Source: Acinetobacter sp. ANC 3832 (lineage in GTDB: Bacteria; Pseudomonadota; Gammaproteobacteria; Pseudomonadales; Moraxellaceae). From it: DNA of 64,000 nucleotides. The stretch is from NCBI RefSeq assembly GCF_002135415.1, contig NZ_NEGJ01000006.1, positions 62,001 through 126,000 of the forward strand. The letters run 5' to 3'. Of this stretch, positions 9,879 through 18,629 are shown one piece after another. The notes beneath the pieces are model-generated. The model saw only the letters and a list, made by a program, of their open reading frames with translations, had not been told where the DNA came from and did not search any database. Within the stretch, counting starts at the first letter, position 1; each line of letters begins with the position of its first letter. A program made the translations under genes and the position numbers.

Positions 9879-11558
9879 TTAAACACAGATCTTTTTTAAG
9901 CGATAATCCAAAGTCGCTCGACTAATGCCTAATATTCTGGCTGCTTCAGATACATTCTGCTGACTTTTATTCATTGCCGTTCGGATAATATCTTGCTCAT
10001 ATCGCTCCAACGAAAAATTTTCTGTGAATAAATCATCTAAAAATTCAATTTGAGATACTACCTCTTGTTCACTTTCCTTTTCGACCAATTGTGGAAATAA
10101 GCTACTTAATTTAATTTCTTGATGAGAATCGGTAAGCAGAGTTGCTCGTTCTAATAAATTTTCAAGTTCACGAATATTGCCGGGCCACTCATAAGACATC
10201 ACAAAGTTTTTTGCTTTATCACTTAAACCTTTTAAGGTTTTGCCATACATATTTTCAAAGCGTGAAAGAAAGTGAGTAATCAGCAATGGAATATCATCAC
10301 GGCGTTCACGTAGTGGTGGAATAATCACAGGGAAAATATTCAGTCGATAGTATAAATCGGCACGGAATCTGCCATCTTTCACCGCTTGTTCTAAATCCTC
10401 ATTGGTTGCGGCAACCAGACGAACATCGACTGTGCGAGTTTGATGATCTCCAACGCGCTCATACTCTCCTTCCTGCAACATGCGTAATAAAGCGGCTTGC
10501 GCACGTGGCGAAAGCTCAATCACTTCATCTAAAAATATAGTGCCTTGATGCGCACGTTCAAACTTTCCACTACGGGTTTGCGTTGCACCTGTAAATGCCC
10601 CTTTTTCTACACCAAAAAGTTCAGCTTCAATTAAATCAGGCGGAATACACGCACAATTCACGGCAACAAAGGGTTGCCCTTTGCGTGAACTCCCCTGATG
10701 AATCCCTCGTGCAAAAGCTTCTTTACCAACACCTGTTTCACCTTGTAATAATACAGCGACCTTACTACCCGCTGCTTTTTTCAAAAGGTCACAGACTTTA
10801 CGGTAGGCAACAGATTCACCAATCGAATTAAACATAGTGTAATCAGCTTCTACATCGGTATAAATATTTTTCTTTAATTCATTCAATTCTGCTTGCAAGG
10901 CAATTAATTCATCTGAAACTGGATCGGGCGACATAAACTGAATCAGTTCATCTGCATTTTCCCATTCTTTTAAAGGCTTACCAATAATACGACAGCAATC
11001 ATCTCCTTTTGTCACGCAATGTGTTTCTTGATAAATAATGGTCTGCCCCATAACCAAACTGGTATAACCACAGGCATAGCCCAGTAACATCCAACAAGCT
11101 GATTCTTCCGAAGCCCCAAACTCGCTTAAATGGACTTCTGCTTCAAATGAATTGCGCCAATTAAAATCCGCATAAAATTGATGTTCATCATGACTTAATT
11201 GAAGTTCATTCACTTCCACTTGTACCATGCCACGAATACCATGCATTTGTGGTCCAGCCATAAATGCTTCAGCTTCATTTAAATTTGGGCGTAATTTAGA
11301 AGTCACTTCTGCATCACGCACACCTGCTTGATAGCCACAACGGATAAAAAAATGTTTGGTTCTTTCCCATCCCAACATATCAAATAGGTCTTTTCTTAAA
11401 AAACCCATAATACTGGTGTGCATCAACAGCATTCGGTTTTCTTCAAACCAAATTTGTCCGTGTTGACTATCAAATTGAATTTTATCCAGTAAATCTTGAA
11501 TATCTTTATTCTTTTCTAAAATTTGAGTATAAAACTTCGCATCTTTGGCTTGAGGCAT
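9879..11558 (-). CDS. mopR: MopR, phenol-sensing sigma-54-dependent activator
   Basis: 559 residues in the XylR/DmpR/MopR layout. The N-terminal phenol-sensor/V4R domain is at about 1-210, a short linker follows, the AAA+ domain carries Walker A GETGVGKE at 273-280, the sigma-54-contact loop GAFTGA at 320-325 and Walker B IFLDEV at 341-346, and a Fis-type helix-turn-helix ends the protein (VSEAARILGISRATLDYRL). Residues known from the MopR sensor structure are all present at the same numbers: His106, Trp134 and Tyr176 in the phenol pocket, and Cys155, Glu178, Cys181 and Cys189 for structural zinc. Phenol binding relieves repression of the ATPase, which then opens sigma-54 promoters. It is divergent from mopKLMNOP, its expected target. 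Confidence 0.97.
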   Translation of the reverse strand: MPQAKDAKFYTQILEKNKDIQDLLDKIQFDSQHGQIWFEENRMLLMHTSIMGFLRKDLFDMLGWERTKHFFIRCGYQAGVRDAEVTSKLRPNLNEAEAFMAGPQMHGIRGMVQVEVNELQLSHDEHQFYADFNWRNSFEAEVHLSEFGASEESACWMLLGYACGYTSLVMGQTIIYQETHCVTKGDDCCRIIGKPLKEWENADELIQFMSPDPVSDELIALQAELNELKKNIYTDVEADYTMFNSIGESVAYRKVCDLLKKAAGSKVAVLLQGETGVGKEAFARGIHQGSSRKGQPFVAVNCACIPPDLIEAELFGVEKGAFTGATQTRSGKFERAHQGTIFLDEVIELSPRAQAALLRMLQEGEYERVGDHQTRTVDVRLVAATNEDLEQAVKDGRFRADLYYRLNIFPVIIPPLRERRDDIPLLITHFLSRFENMYGKTLKGLSDKAKNFVMSYEWPGNIRELENLLERATLLTDSHQEIKLSSLFPQLVEKESEQEVVSQIEFLDDLFTENFSLERYEQDIIRTAMNKSQQNVSEAARILGISRATLDYRLKKICV

Positions 11559-11755
11559 GACTAAATATCCATTCCTTGGCTATAGGTCTATGTCCTATCT
11601 TACCCAAGTCCCAGTTAAAAGCTTTACTCTCTTATTCTTATAATATTATACCCTTTAGGTATAGTTTTAATTCATATTTAAAATCAGATAGATAATTAAA
11701 AATAATATATTCAAACAGATAAAATTATTTTGTAAAACATTCTTTCTTTTTCATT

Positions 11756-11802
11756 ATTTGATGAAATATTAAAAAACTATATTCAGCATTTGATGAAATA
11801 TT
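11756..11802 (+). promoter_or_regulatory. candidate MopR upstream activating sequences
   Basis: Exact 15-bp direct repeat ATTTGATGAAATATT at 11756-11770 and 11788-11802, 32 bp apart (about three helical turns, so on the same DNA face). The second copy extends into a palindrome, ATGAA-ATA-TTCAT. Their centres lie roughly 100 and 130 bp upstream of the predicted sigma-54 start of transcription, the range used by XylR/DmpR-type activators. Confidence 0.7.
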
Positions 11803-11870
11803 CATTATCTCTCATTCTATAAAAATTGCTAAAAATCAATAAACCATTGATTAATCTTAATTAATAAAAG

Positions 11871-11887
11871 TTGGCACGCATTTTGAT
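11871..11887 (+). promoter_or_regulatory. sigma-54 (-24/-12) promoter of the mop operon
   Basis: TTGGCACGCATTTTGAT matches the sigma-54 consensus TGGCACG-N4-TTGCW, with the invariant GG at -24 and GA replacing GC at -12. It lies about 75 bp before mopK and downstream of the paired MopR-like sites. Confidence 0.85.
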
Positions 11888-11961
11888 ATATCTATCGCAA
11901 GGAATACAGGATTGCGTCACAGCTGAAATGATTTCAGCGTAGAGATAAAAGGATTATCCAA

Positions 11962-12252
11962 ATGACTCAAACATTACAACAAGATCAACTCACCAAATAC
12001 ATTCGTGTCACAGGTGACCGAAATGGCAAGTTTGTTGAATTTGACTTTGCGATTCACGATCCAACACTTTTTGTCGAACTTATTCTCCCTCAGCAAGCCT
12101 TTCAGCATTTTTGTGAAATTAATCATGTGATTGAAATGACTGAAGCACAGCAAGCCTGGAATGATGCACAAGAAGATAAATGGCGTTATGGCATAGAGCC
12201 CACGATTTTAAATCAACGTCGTGAAAATTTAGATCAAGAAGATCAATCTTAA
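11962..12252 (+). CDS. mopK: phenol hydroxylase assembly protein MopK
   Basis: 96 residues, first gene of the mop operon and homologous in position and sequence type to DmpK/PhhK/MopK (phenol_hyd_sub family). DmpK-type proteins are not catalytic; they help iron loading of the oxygenase. Visible here are the conserved start KYIRVTGDRNGKFVEFDFAIHDP and a helical acidic C-terminus. An AAAGGA ribosome site precedes the ATG at 11962. Only 18 bp separate it from mopL, consistent with co-transcription from the sigma-54 promoter. Confidence 0.92.
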   Translation: MTQTLQQDQLTKYIRVTGDRNGKFVEFDFAIHDPTLFVELILPQQAFQHFCEINHVIEMTEAQQAWNDAQEDKWRYGIEPTILNQRRENLDQEDQS

Positions 12253-12270
12253 TCCCATAAGGAAATTAAA

Positions 12271-13275
12271 ATGTCTCTAGAAATTAAAACATCAAACCTC
12301 GAACCGATTCGTCAAACCTATGCCTATATTGAGCGTCGTTTTGGCAAAAAGCCTGCAACTCGCTATCAAGAAGTGAGTTTTGATGTCCAAGGTGCAGCCA
12401 ATTTTCATTATCGTCCATTATGGAAACCTGACAAAACCTTAAATGATCACACTCATACAGCATTGCAAATGCAAGACTGGTATGCATTTAAAGATCCGCG
12501 TCAATTTTATTATGGCGCGTATGTACAACATCGTGCTCGCCTACAAGACACCGCTGAAAGTAGTTATTCATTTTTTGAAAAACGTGATTTGGTTGCCAAC
12601 CTGAGCGATGAAGTTAAACAAAAAATCATCACCTGCTTATTGCCATTCCGTTATGTCGAGCAAACCGCCAATTTACACATGATGTCAGGCAGTGCTTATG
12701 GCTATGGCACAGTCATTACCCAAGCTTGTATTTTTGCAGCCATGGATCGTTTGGGTATGGCGCAATACCTGTCTCGTATTGGCTTACTCCTTGATGGCAA
12801 TACAGGTGAATCACTACAACAAGCCAAAGAAGCATGGATGAATGATGCAACTTGGCAACCACTTCGCAAACTGTGCGAACAAAGCTTAACTGAACAAGAT
12901 TGGTTCAAGCTATATGTCCTACAAAACTTACTCATTGACAGCTTAATCCAAAAATTGGTTTACGGCGAACTTGATCAATGGTTGGTTGAACATGGCGCGC
13001 GTGATGTGGCGATGCTAACCGAATTTATGAAAGACTGTTTAACCGATTTACGCAAATGGTCAGATCCTGTTTTAAAAACAGCGGTTGCTGAATCGGAAGG
13101 AAATAAAGCGTTACTTCAAGGTTTCATAGATACCCTTTTACCTCAAGTTACCGAAGCCTTTAGTGCTTGGGCAAATACAGCACTTGGGCATGCATCCATT
13201 GACAATGGTCTTGCTGTGATTGCAGAACGCAGTAGAAAAGTTGGTTTAACCCTCGAATTAGAATCGGTTGCATAA
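12271..13275 (+). CDS. mopL: phenol hydroxylase beta subunit MopL
   Basis: 334 residues, the non-metal (beta) subunit of the (alpha-beta-gamma)2 bacterial multicomponent phenol hydroxylase, of the ferritin-like helical fold. Family features include the N-terminal ETYAYIERRFGKKPATRYQE-type stretch (here TYAYIERRFGKKPATRYQE), the helix pair RDLVANLSDEVKQKIITCLLPFRYVEQTANLHM and the C-terminal LGHASIDNG segment. It lacks the two ExxH iron motifs of the alpha subunit, as expected. It forms the scaffold that holds MopN in the hydroxylase. A ribosome site (AAGGAA) is present and the gene sits 12 bp before mopM. Confidence 0.93.
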   Translation: MSLEIKTSNLEPIRQTYAYIERRFGKKPATRYQEVSFDVQGAANFHYRPLWKPDKTLNDHTHTALQMQDWYAFKDPRQFYYGAYVQHRARLQDTAESSYSFFEKRDLVANLSDEVKQKIITCLLPFRYVEQTANLHMMSGSAYGYGTVITQACIFAAMDRLGMAQYLSRIGLLLDGNTGESLQQAKEAWMNDATWQPLRKLCEQSLTEQDWFKLYVLQNLLIDSLIQKLVYGELDQWLVEHGARDVAMLTEFMKDCLTDLRKWSDPVLKTAVAESEGNKALLQGFIDTLLPQVTEAFSAWANTALGHASIDNGLAVIAERSRKVGLTLELESVA

Positions 13276-13287
13276 GGAAGCGCAGAT

Positions 13288-13557
13288 ATGAGCTCTAAAG
13301 TTTATTTGGCATTACAAGACAATGACACTTCACGCTACATCATTGAAGCGATTGAACAAGATAACCCAGAAGCAACGATTCAATATCTTCCAGCCATGAT
13401 TCGTGTCGAAAGCATTGGAAAATTAGTGGTTCGCGCTGAAACCGTATCTGAAAAACTCGGACAAGATTGGGATATTCAAGAATTGCAACTCAACATGATC
13501 ACACTGGGTGGCAATGTTGACGAAGATGACGACACCTTTACTTTGCAGTGGAATTAA
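13288..13557 (+). CDS. mopM: phenol hydroxylase regulatory (effector) protein MopM
   Basis: 89 residues, the MmoB/DmpM family. This small cofactor-free effector binds the hydroxylase and adjusts access to the diiron centre, coupling electron supply to oxygen activation. The family pattern is visible: VYLALQDNDTSRYIIEAIEQDNPEATIQ near the N-terminus, then the short beta segment MIRVESIGKLVVRAE and the DWDIQELQLNMITLGG motif. No cysteine ligand set is present. It sits between the beta and alpha genes in the canonical K-L-M-N-O-P order, with a GGAAG ribosome site. Confidence 0.93.
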   Translation: MSSKVYLALQDNDTSRYIIEAIEQDNPEATIQYLPAMIRVESIGKLVVRAETVSEKLGQDWDIQELQLNMITLGGNVDEDDDTFTLQWN

Positions 13558-13620
13558 TCCCACACGGACGATACAAAAATTAGAAGCAGGTAGCTTCATC
13601 AAATTGAAAGGATCATCAAA

Positions 13621-15159
13621 ATGACTAGCCAAGCAAAAGCATCAACCAAAACAGCAACAAAAAAACTCAATTCGAAAGACCGTTACCGCATGCTGACACG
13701 TGATCTAGATTGGGATTTTTCCTATGCAGATCGTAAAGAAGCATTTCCTTATGAAGATTTTGAAGGGATTAAAATTACAGATTGGTCAAAATGGGAAGAC
13801 CCTTTCCGTTTAACCATGGATTCATATTGGAAATATCAGGCTGAAAAAGAGAAAAAACTGTATGCTATTTTTGATGCATTTTCTCAAAATAACGGTCAGA
13901 TGAATGTCAGTAATGAACGCTATTTAAATGCCATCAAACTATTTTTAACAGCCGTCACGCCACTGGAATATCAAGCTTACCAAGGCTATGCACATGTCGG
14001 TCGTCAATTTAGCGGCATCGGCGCACGTATTGCATCACAAATGCAGTCAATTGATGAACTGCGTCATGTACAAACGCAAATTCATGCCATGAGCCATTAC
14101 AACAAATTCTTTGATGGTTTCCAAGATTGGGCGCACATGCATGACCGTGTTTGGTATTTATCAGTACCAAAATCATTCTTTGAAGATGCACGTTCAGCGG
14201 GTCCTTTTGAATTCCTATTGGCAATCAGTTTCTCCTTTGAATATGTACTGACCAACCTACTGTTTGTTCCATTCATGTCAGGCGCTGCCTATAACGGTGA
14301 TATGGCAACCGTAACCTTTGGTTTTAGTGCACAGTCAGATGAAGCACGTCACATGACTTTAGGTTTGGAAATCGTAAAATTCTTACTAGAACAACATGAA
14401 GATAATGTTCCAATTGTTCAAGAATGGATTGATAAATGGTTCTGGCGCGGTACTCGCCTCCTCTCTATTGTTGGCATGATGATGGATTATATGTTGCCAA
14501 ATAAAGTCATGTCTTGGAAAGAAGCATGGGAAACCTATTTCGAAGAAGCTGGTGGTGCATTATTTAAAGACCTCAGCCGATACGGTATTCGCATGCCAAA
14601 ATACTCCGATGTAATTGTGAAAGAAAAAGAACATATCTCACATCAAGCATGGTGGATTTTCTATAACTTTGGTCATGCTGCAGGTTTCCATACATGGATT
14701 CCAACCGATGAAGAAATGGATTGGTTATCTGAAAAATATCCAGATACTTTTGATAAATACTACCGTCCTAAATGGGAACTTGCGCGTAAATTGGAAGCAG
14801 AAGGCAAACGCTTCTATAGCAACGGCTTACCGCAACTCTGCCAAATTTGCCAGATCCCAATGACCTTTACGGAAATGGATGGTGATGCAACGATGTTTAG
14901 CTACCGTGACAGTATTTATAAAGGCGAGCGTTATCACACCTGTTCAGATGGTTGTCATGACATTTTTGAGCGTGAACCTGAAAAATATATTCAAGCTTGG
15001 TTACCTGTCAATCAAATTTTACAAGGCAACTGTGGTGGCCCTGATTTAGAAAGTATTTTACGTGATTACTACAACTTTAACGTCGGTGCAGACAACCTTG
15101 ATATTGAAGGTTCTCCAGACCAAGAGCGTTGGAGAAAATGGAAAGGTCACACCGCATAA
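13621..15159 (+). CDS. mopN: phenol hydroxylase alpha (diiron oxygenase) subunit MopN
   Basis: 512 residues, the catalytic subunit that inserts one oxygen atom of O2 into phenol to give catechol. The diiron ligands of bacterial multicomponent monooxygenases are in place: Glu116 (PLEYQAYQ), Glu146 and His149 in DELRH, Glu207 (SFEYVL), and Glu241 and His244 in DEARH. Near the C-terminus a cysteine-rich YHS-like segment (QLCQICQIPMTF, then YHTCSDGCHDIF) matches the extra zinc-binding domain of this subfamily. Its length equals DmpN-type proteins. It is the fourth gene of the operon; the 63-bp gap before it carries an AAAGGA site. Confidence 0.97.
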   Translation: MTSQAKASTKTATKKLNSKDRYRMLTRDLDWDFSYADRKEAFPYEDFEGIKITDWSKWEDPFRLTMDSYWKYQAEKEKKLYAIFDAFSQNNGQMNVSNERYLNAIKLFLTAVTPLEYQAYQGYAHVGRQFSGIGARIASQMQSIDELRHVQTQIHAMSHYNKFFDGFQDWAHMHDRVWYLSVPKSFFEDARSAGPFEFLLAISFSFEYVLTNLLFVPFMSGAAYNGDMATVTFGFSAQSDEARHMTLGLEIVKFLLEQHEDNVPIVQEWIDKWFWRGTRLLSIVGMMMDYMLPNKVMSWKEAWETYFEEAGGALFKDLSRYGIRMPKYSDVIVKEKEHISHQAWWIFYNFGHAAGFHTWIPTDEEMDWLSEKYPDTFDKYYRPKWELARKLEAEGKRFYSNGLPQLCQICQIPMTFTEMDGDATMFSYRDSIYKGERYHTCSDGCHDIFEREPEKYIQAWLPVNQILQGNCGGPDLESILRDYYNFNVGADNLDIEGSPDQERWRKWKGHTA

Positions 15160-15238
15160 AATATTAAGGATAAGAAGTCATCTCTAAAATAAACACATTC
15201 GAGATGGCTTCACACTCAAGGAATTTAGGAGTTTTCTC

Positions 15239-15604
15239 ATGCCAGTACAAGCCATTCAACAACATTATGAATTTGATGCACGTGATGCGCAAAAAAATTA
15301 CGACAACAACATGTTGCTCTATGTGGGATGGGATCAGCACACACTATTCTGTGCAGCCCATGCTTTTGTCGTTTCACCACAACAAACTTTACAAGACTTG
15401 GTTGATCAGCAAATTCAGACTGGTTTTAACCAACATCCCGACTTTGAACATATTGATTGGTCAAAAGTACAATTCACCTTGAATCGTGAGTTATTAACAG
15501 ATGTCGATTTTTCCAAAACATTGGCAGATTTAAATTTTGATCATAAATCTTTACTACGCTTTGTGACGCCAGGTTTAAATGGCTACAACGGCACACACGT
15601 ATAA
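15239..15604 (+). CDS. mopO: phenol hydroxylase gamma subunit MopO
   Basis: 121 residues, matching DmpO-type gamma subunits (phenol_hyd_sub, PHH gamma). It completes the (alpha-beta-gamma)2 hydroxylase and has no redox cofactor. Conserved features are the opening PVQAIQQHYEFDARDAQKNYDNN and the C-terminal LLRFVTPGLNGYNGTHV. The start at 15239 follows an AGGAGT-type site and has the family's N-terminus. Another frame here (15204-15482) is a shadow. The mopP ribosome site overlaps its stop codon region, indicating tight coupling. Confidence 0.93.
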   Translation: MPVQAIQQHYEFDARDAQKNYDNNMLLYVGWDQHTLFCAAHAFVVSPQQTLQDLVDQQIQTGFNQHPDFEHIDWSKVQFTLNRELLTDVDFSKTLADLNFDHKSLLRFVTPGLNGYNGTHV

Positions 15605-15614
15605 GGAGTCGAAA

Positions 15615-16676
15615 ATGAGCTATCAAGTTACGATTGAACCTGTGGGTATCACCATTGATGTTGAAGAAGATCAAACCATTTTAGATGCAGCATTGCGCCA
15701 AGGCGTATGGTTGCCATTTGCCTGTGGTCATGGCACTTGCGGCACCTGTAAAGTTCAGGTCACTGACGGTTTTTATGACGTTGGTGAAGCTTCGCCTTTT
15801 GCACTGATGGATATTGAGCGCGAAGAAAATAAAGTACTTGCCTGCTGTTGTAAACCCGAATCTGATATGGTGATTGAAGCCGATATTGATGAAGATGAAG
15901 ACTTCTTAGGCTATTTGGTTCAAGACTATCAAGCTAAAGTTCTAGAGATCAAGCAACTATCGCCCACTATTAAAGGCGTGCGTTTACAGATTGATCGTCC
16001 AATCGAGTTTCAGGCTGGGCAATATATCAATATTCAATTTCCAGAGATTGAAGGCATCCGTGCGTTTTCAATTGCCAATCCGCCAAGTGAAGAAGGCATT
16101 ATTGAATTACATATTCGTCAAGTACAAGGTGGCGCTGCCACCACTTATGTACACGACACACTTAAAGTGGGCGATGAACTGGCTGTTTCTGGGCCTTATG
16201 GACAGTTCTTTGTACGTAAATCGGATGAAAAAGATGCCATCTTTATTGCAGGTGGCTCAGGTCTTTCTAGCCCACAATCCATGATTTTTGATCTTTTGGA
16301 ACAAGGTGACACACGTACCATCTACCTTTTCCAAGGGGCCCGTGACGTTTCTGAACTCTATAACCACGAAGTATTTGAAACATTAGTCAAAGACTACCCA
16401 AACTTTCGCTACATTCCTGCACTGAATGCACCTAAAGCAGAAGACAATTGGACAGGCTTTACTGGTTTTGTGCATGAAGCTGTTGCAGATTACTTTGAAA
16501 ATAAATGTAGTGGTCATAAAGCTTATTTATGCGGCCCGCCCCCGATGATTGATGCGACCATTTCAACTTTAATGCAAAGTCGTTTATTTGAAAAAGATAT
16601 TCATACCGAACGCTTCTTAAGTGCTGCAGATGGGGCTTCTGGTGAATCTCGTTCTGCTTTGTTCAGGCATATTTAG
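15615..16676 (+). CDS. mopP: phenol hydroxylase reductase component MopP
   Basis: 353 residues. It moves electrons from NADH via FAD and a plant-type [2Fe-2S] cluster to the MopLNO hydroxylase. The N-terminal ferredoxin domain binds iron through Cys37, Cys42 and Cys45 (CGHGTCGTC) and a cysteine of the LACCC run at 77-79. The FAD domain shows RAFSIANPP, and the NAD domain shows IAGGSGLSSPQSM and the terminal CGPPPMIDA motif. The start ATG at 15615 is chosen because AAGGAG lies just upstream and the frame then begins with the family's MSYQVTIEPVG; the longer frame from 15579 would overlap mopO. Confidence 0.96.
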   Translation: MSYQVTIEPVGITIDVEEDQTILDAALRQGVWLPFACGHGTCGTCKVQVTDGFYDVGEASPFALMDIEREENKVLACCCKPESDMVIEADIDEDEDFLGYLVQDYQAKVLEIKQLSPTIKGVRLQIDRPIEFQAGQYINIQFPEIEGIRAFSIANPPSEEGIIELHIRQVQGGAATTYVHDTLKVGDELAVSGPYGQFFVRKSDEKDAIFIAGGSGLSSPQSMIFDLLEQGDTRTIYLFQGARDVSELYNHEVFETLVKDYPNFRYIPALNAPKAEDNWTGFTGFVHEAVADYFENKCSGHKAYLCGPPPMIDATISTLMQSRLFEKDIHTERFLSAADGASGESRSALFRHI

Positions 16677-16742
16677 GACTTAGTTTAAACATCAAATTTG
16701 AACCATCCTGTAAAAATACAGTGTGCTAGTTCTAACTCTTTT

Positions 16743-16790
16743 CGAATGACCTATTTCATGTCCGTTCTAGGTCATTCGATTCTATTTTAC
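16743..16790 (+). terminator. terminator of the mop operon
   Basis: Perfect 11-bp arms CGAATGACCTA (16743-16753) and TAGGTCATTCG (16768-16778), then ATTCTATTTT. It lies 67 bp after mopP and separates the operon from the sulfatase gene. Confidence 0.75.
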
Positions 16791-16880
16791 ACGATGAGAT
16801 GTACCATTCTGCCAAGTAAGCATCATCGTATTTGTACCTGATTTTGATTTAAGTCATCTATTCATAAAAAAGGAATTCTT

Positions 16881-18599
16881 ATGAATTTAAAAAAAATAGC
16901 GTTGGCCTGCTTTATTCCAACTTTATTGCTTAATCACGCTGCTTTTTCTGCTCAAACAGAGAAACCCAATATCTTACTGATTGTTGCTGATGATCTAGGT
17001 TTCTCAGATATCGAACCTTTCGGTGGAGAAATACATACGCCCAATCTTAAAAAGTTAGCCAAACAAGGGGCTGTGCTTTCTAATTTTTATGCAGGCCCAA
17101 CCTGTTCAGTCACTCGTTCCATGTTACTCACTGGCAATGATAACCACCAAGCAGGGATCGGTTCAATGAGTGAGTTTTTACAACCTGAGCAAAAAGGCAA
17201 ACCCGGTTATGAAGGACGCTTAAATGACAAAGTCATCACCATTGCAGAAATTTTAAAACAAAATGGTTATGCGACTTTCATGACAGGAAAATGGCACTTA
17301 GGTGGAACACCTGAAAGTATTCCAAGTGCGCGTGGTTTCTCAGATTCTTTTACCCTCCTTCAAGGTGGTGCTGCCCACTTTGATGCTAGTCCTATGTTCC
17401 CTGGAAATTATAAAACGCGCTATTTAAATAATGGAAAAGAAGTTAACTTACCTGAACAGTTTTATTCATCTGATTTTTATACAGATCAAATGATTTCTTA
17501 TCTCAAAAATAATCGCAAAAAGAATCAGCCTTTCTTTGCTTATTTGGCTTACACAGCACCACATTGGCCATTACAAGCGCCTGATCAATATTTAAAAAAA
17601 TATGAACATGCTTATACAGAAGGCTATGACAAAGTTCGTGAAGCTCGCTTTAAAAAACTGATAAAGTTGGGTGTGATTCCTGCCAATGCAAAAATTAACG
17701 ATCCTTTACTGGGTGTATTCAAAAACTGGAATCAATTAGATGCCCGACAAAAAGCTAAACAAATCAAAACTATGCAAGTGTATGCGGCAATGATTGATAA
17801 TCTTGATCACAATATTGGTCGTGTATTAAATTACTTACAGTCCACCAAAGACTTAGATAACACACTGATTTTATTTATGTCCGATAATGGTGCTGAATCA
17901 GCCAGTCCAGAATCTTTAGGTACAACTGAAGATAAGAATGGTATTGCCGATTGGGTCAATGAAAACTTTGATAATCGCCTAGAACATATGGGGAAAAAAG
18001 GTTCTTATGTCACTTTAGGACCACAGTGGGCTCAAGTGGCTTCTACACCCCTGCCATATTTTAAAAGCTTTTTAGCCGATGGTGGTATTCATGTTCCCGC
18101 CATTATTCGCTATCCGAAATTAGTCAAAGAAAATTCAATTCAAAAAGATGTACTTCATGTCTCTGATTTTGTCCCGACTATTCTTGAACTGACCCAAACG
18201 ACGCGTCCAACAACATATAGCAATCAGATACTTATCCCTATGCAAGGACAATCTTTTACTTCTGTATTTAAAGGTAAAACGATTCCTGAACGTGCAATTG
18301 GATGGGAGTTCAATAATAAAAAATCACTGTATAAGGGTGATTGGACTATTCGTTTCGAAGAACAGCCTTACGGTACAGGGCAATGGGAACTGTATAATCG
18401 CAAAGATGATCCGACTTTAAAAAACAGTATTGCAACCCAGCATCCCGACAAGTTAAATGAACTGATCAAAGATTGGGATGCTTATGCACAGCGTGTTGGT
18501 GTTGTTTCAGCACCCGTTAGATATCGTTATGGGCAAATGAATTGCTTCTATGGCACATGTATTGGTCCAGAAGAAATTAAGAATCTGTCTAATCCATAA
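16881..18599 (+). CDS. exported arylsulfatase (type I, formylglycine-dependent)
   Basis: 572 residues. It hydrolyses sulfate esters, most likely aryl sulfates, giving sulfate and a phenol or alcohol. It aligns along its length with the Pseudomonas aeruginosa AtsA type. Active-site residues are Asp37/Asp38 (ADDLG), Cys75 and Arg79 (CSVTR), Lys137 and His139 (GKWHLG), His228 (APHWPLQ), and Asp335/Asn336 (SDNGAE). Cys75 must become formylglycine. The core motif here is CSVTR rather than the usual CxPSR or CSPTR: the proline is replaced by valine. Unlike AtsA it has an N-terminal Sec signal (MNLKKIALACFIP, cleavage near AFSA-Q), so it should be periplasmic or secreted. An AAAGGA site precedes the ATG. 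The maturase gene follows 30 bp downstream. Confidence 0.92.
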   Translation: MNLKKIALACFIPTLLLNHAAFSAQTEKPNILLIVADDLGFSDIEPFGGEIHTPNLKKLAKQGAVLSNFYAGPTCSVTRSMLLTGNDNHQAGIGSMSEFLQPEQKGKPGYEGRLNDKVITIAEILKQNGYATFMTGKWHLGGTPESIPSARGFSDSFTLLQGGAAHFDASPMFPGNYKTRYLNNGKEVNLPEQFYSSDFYTDQMISYLKNNRKKNQPFFAYLAYTAPHWPLQAPDQYLKKYEHAYTEGYDKVREARFKKLIKLGVIPANAKINDPLLGVFKNWNQLDARQKAKQIKTMQVYAAMIDNLDHNIGRVLNYLQSTKDLDNTLILFMSDNGAESASPESLGTTEDKNGIADWVNENFDNRLEHMGKKGSYVTLGPQWAQVASTPLPYFKSFLADGGIHVPAIIRYPKLVKENSIQKDVLHVSDFVPTILELTQTTRPTTYSNQILIPMQGQSFTSVFKGKTIPERAIGWEFNNKKSLYKGDWTIRFEEQPYGTGQWELYNRKDDPTLKNSIATQHPDKLNELIKDWDAYAQRVGVVSAPVRYRYGQMNCFYGTCIGPEEIKNLSNP

Positions 18600-18629
18600 T
18601 TGATATACACAGATAACAAGGATGTTAAC

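Larger units (their letters stand above)
11559..11961. promoter_or_regulatory. mopR-mopK divergent control region
   Basis: 403 bp without a gene, holding the control elements of both divergent transcripts. On the minus strand a TATAAT lies at 11645-11650 (weak -35 GAATTA 17 bp away), a candidate mopR promoter. On the plus strand are a 15-bp direct repeat at 11756 and 11788 and a sigma-54 promoter at 11871-11887. The sequence between the sites is very AT-rich and may help DNA bending. Confidence 0.7.

Noticed and set aside
15204..15482. 92-residue frame overlapping mopO
   Set aside because: Different phase of the mopO coding region; mopO has the family sequence and good ribosome site.
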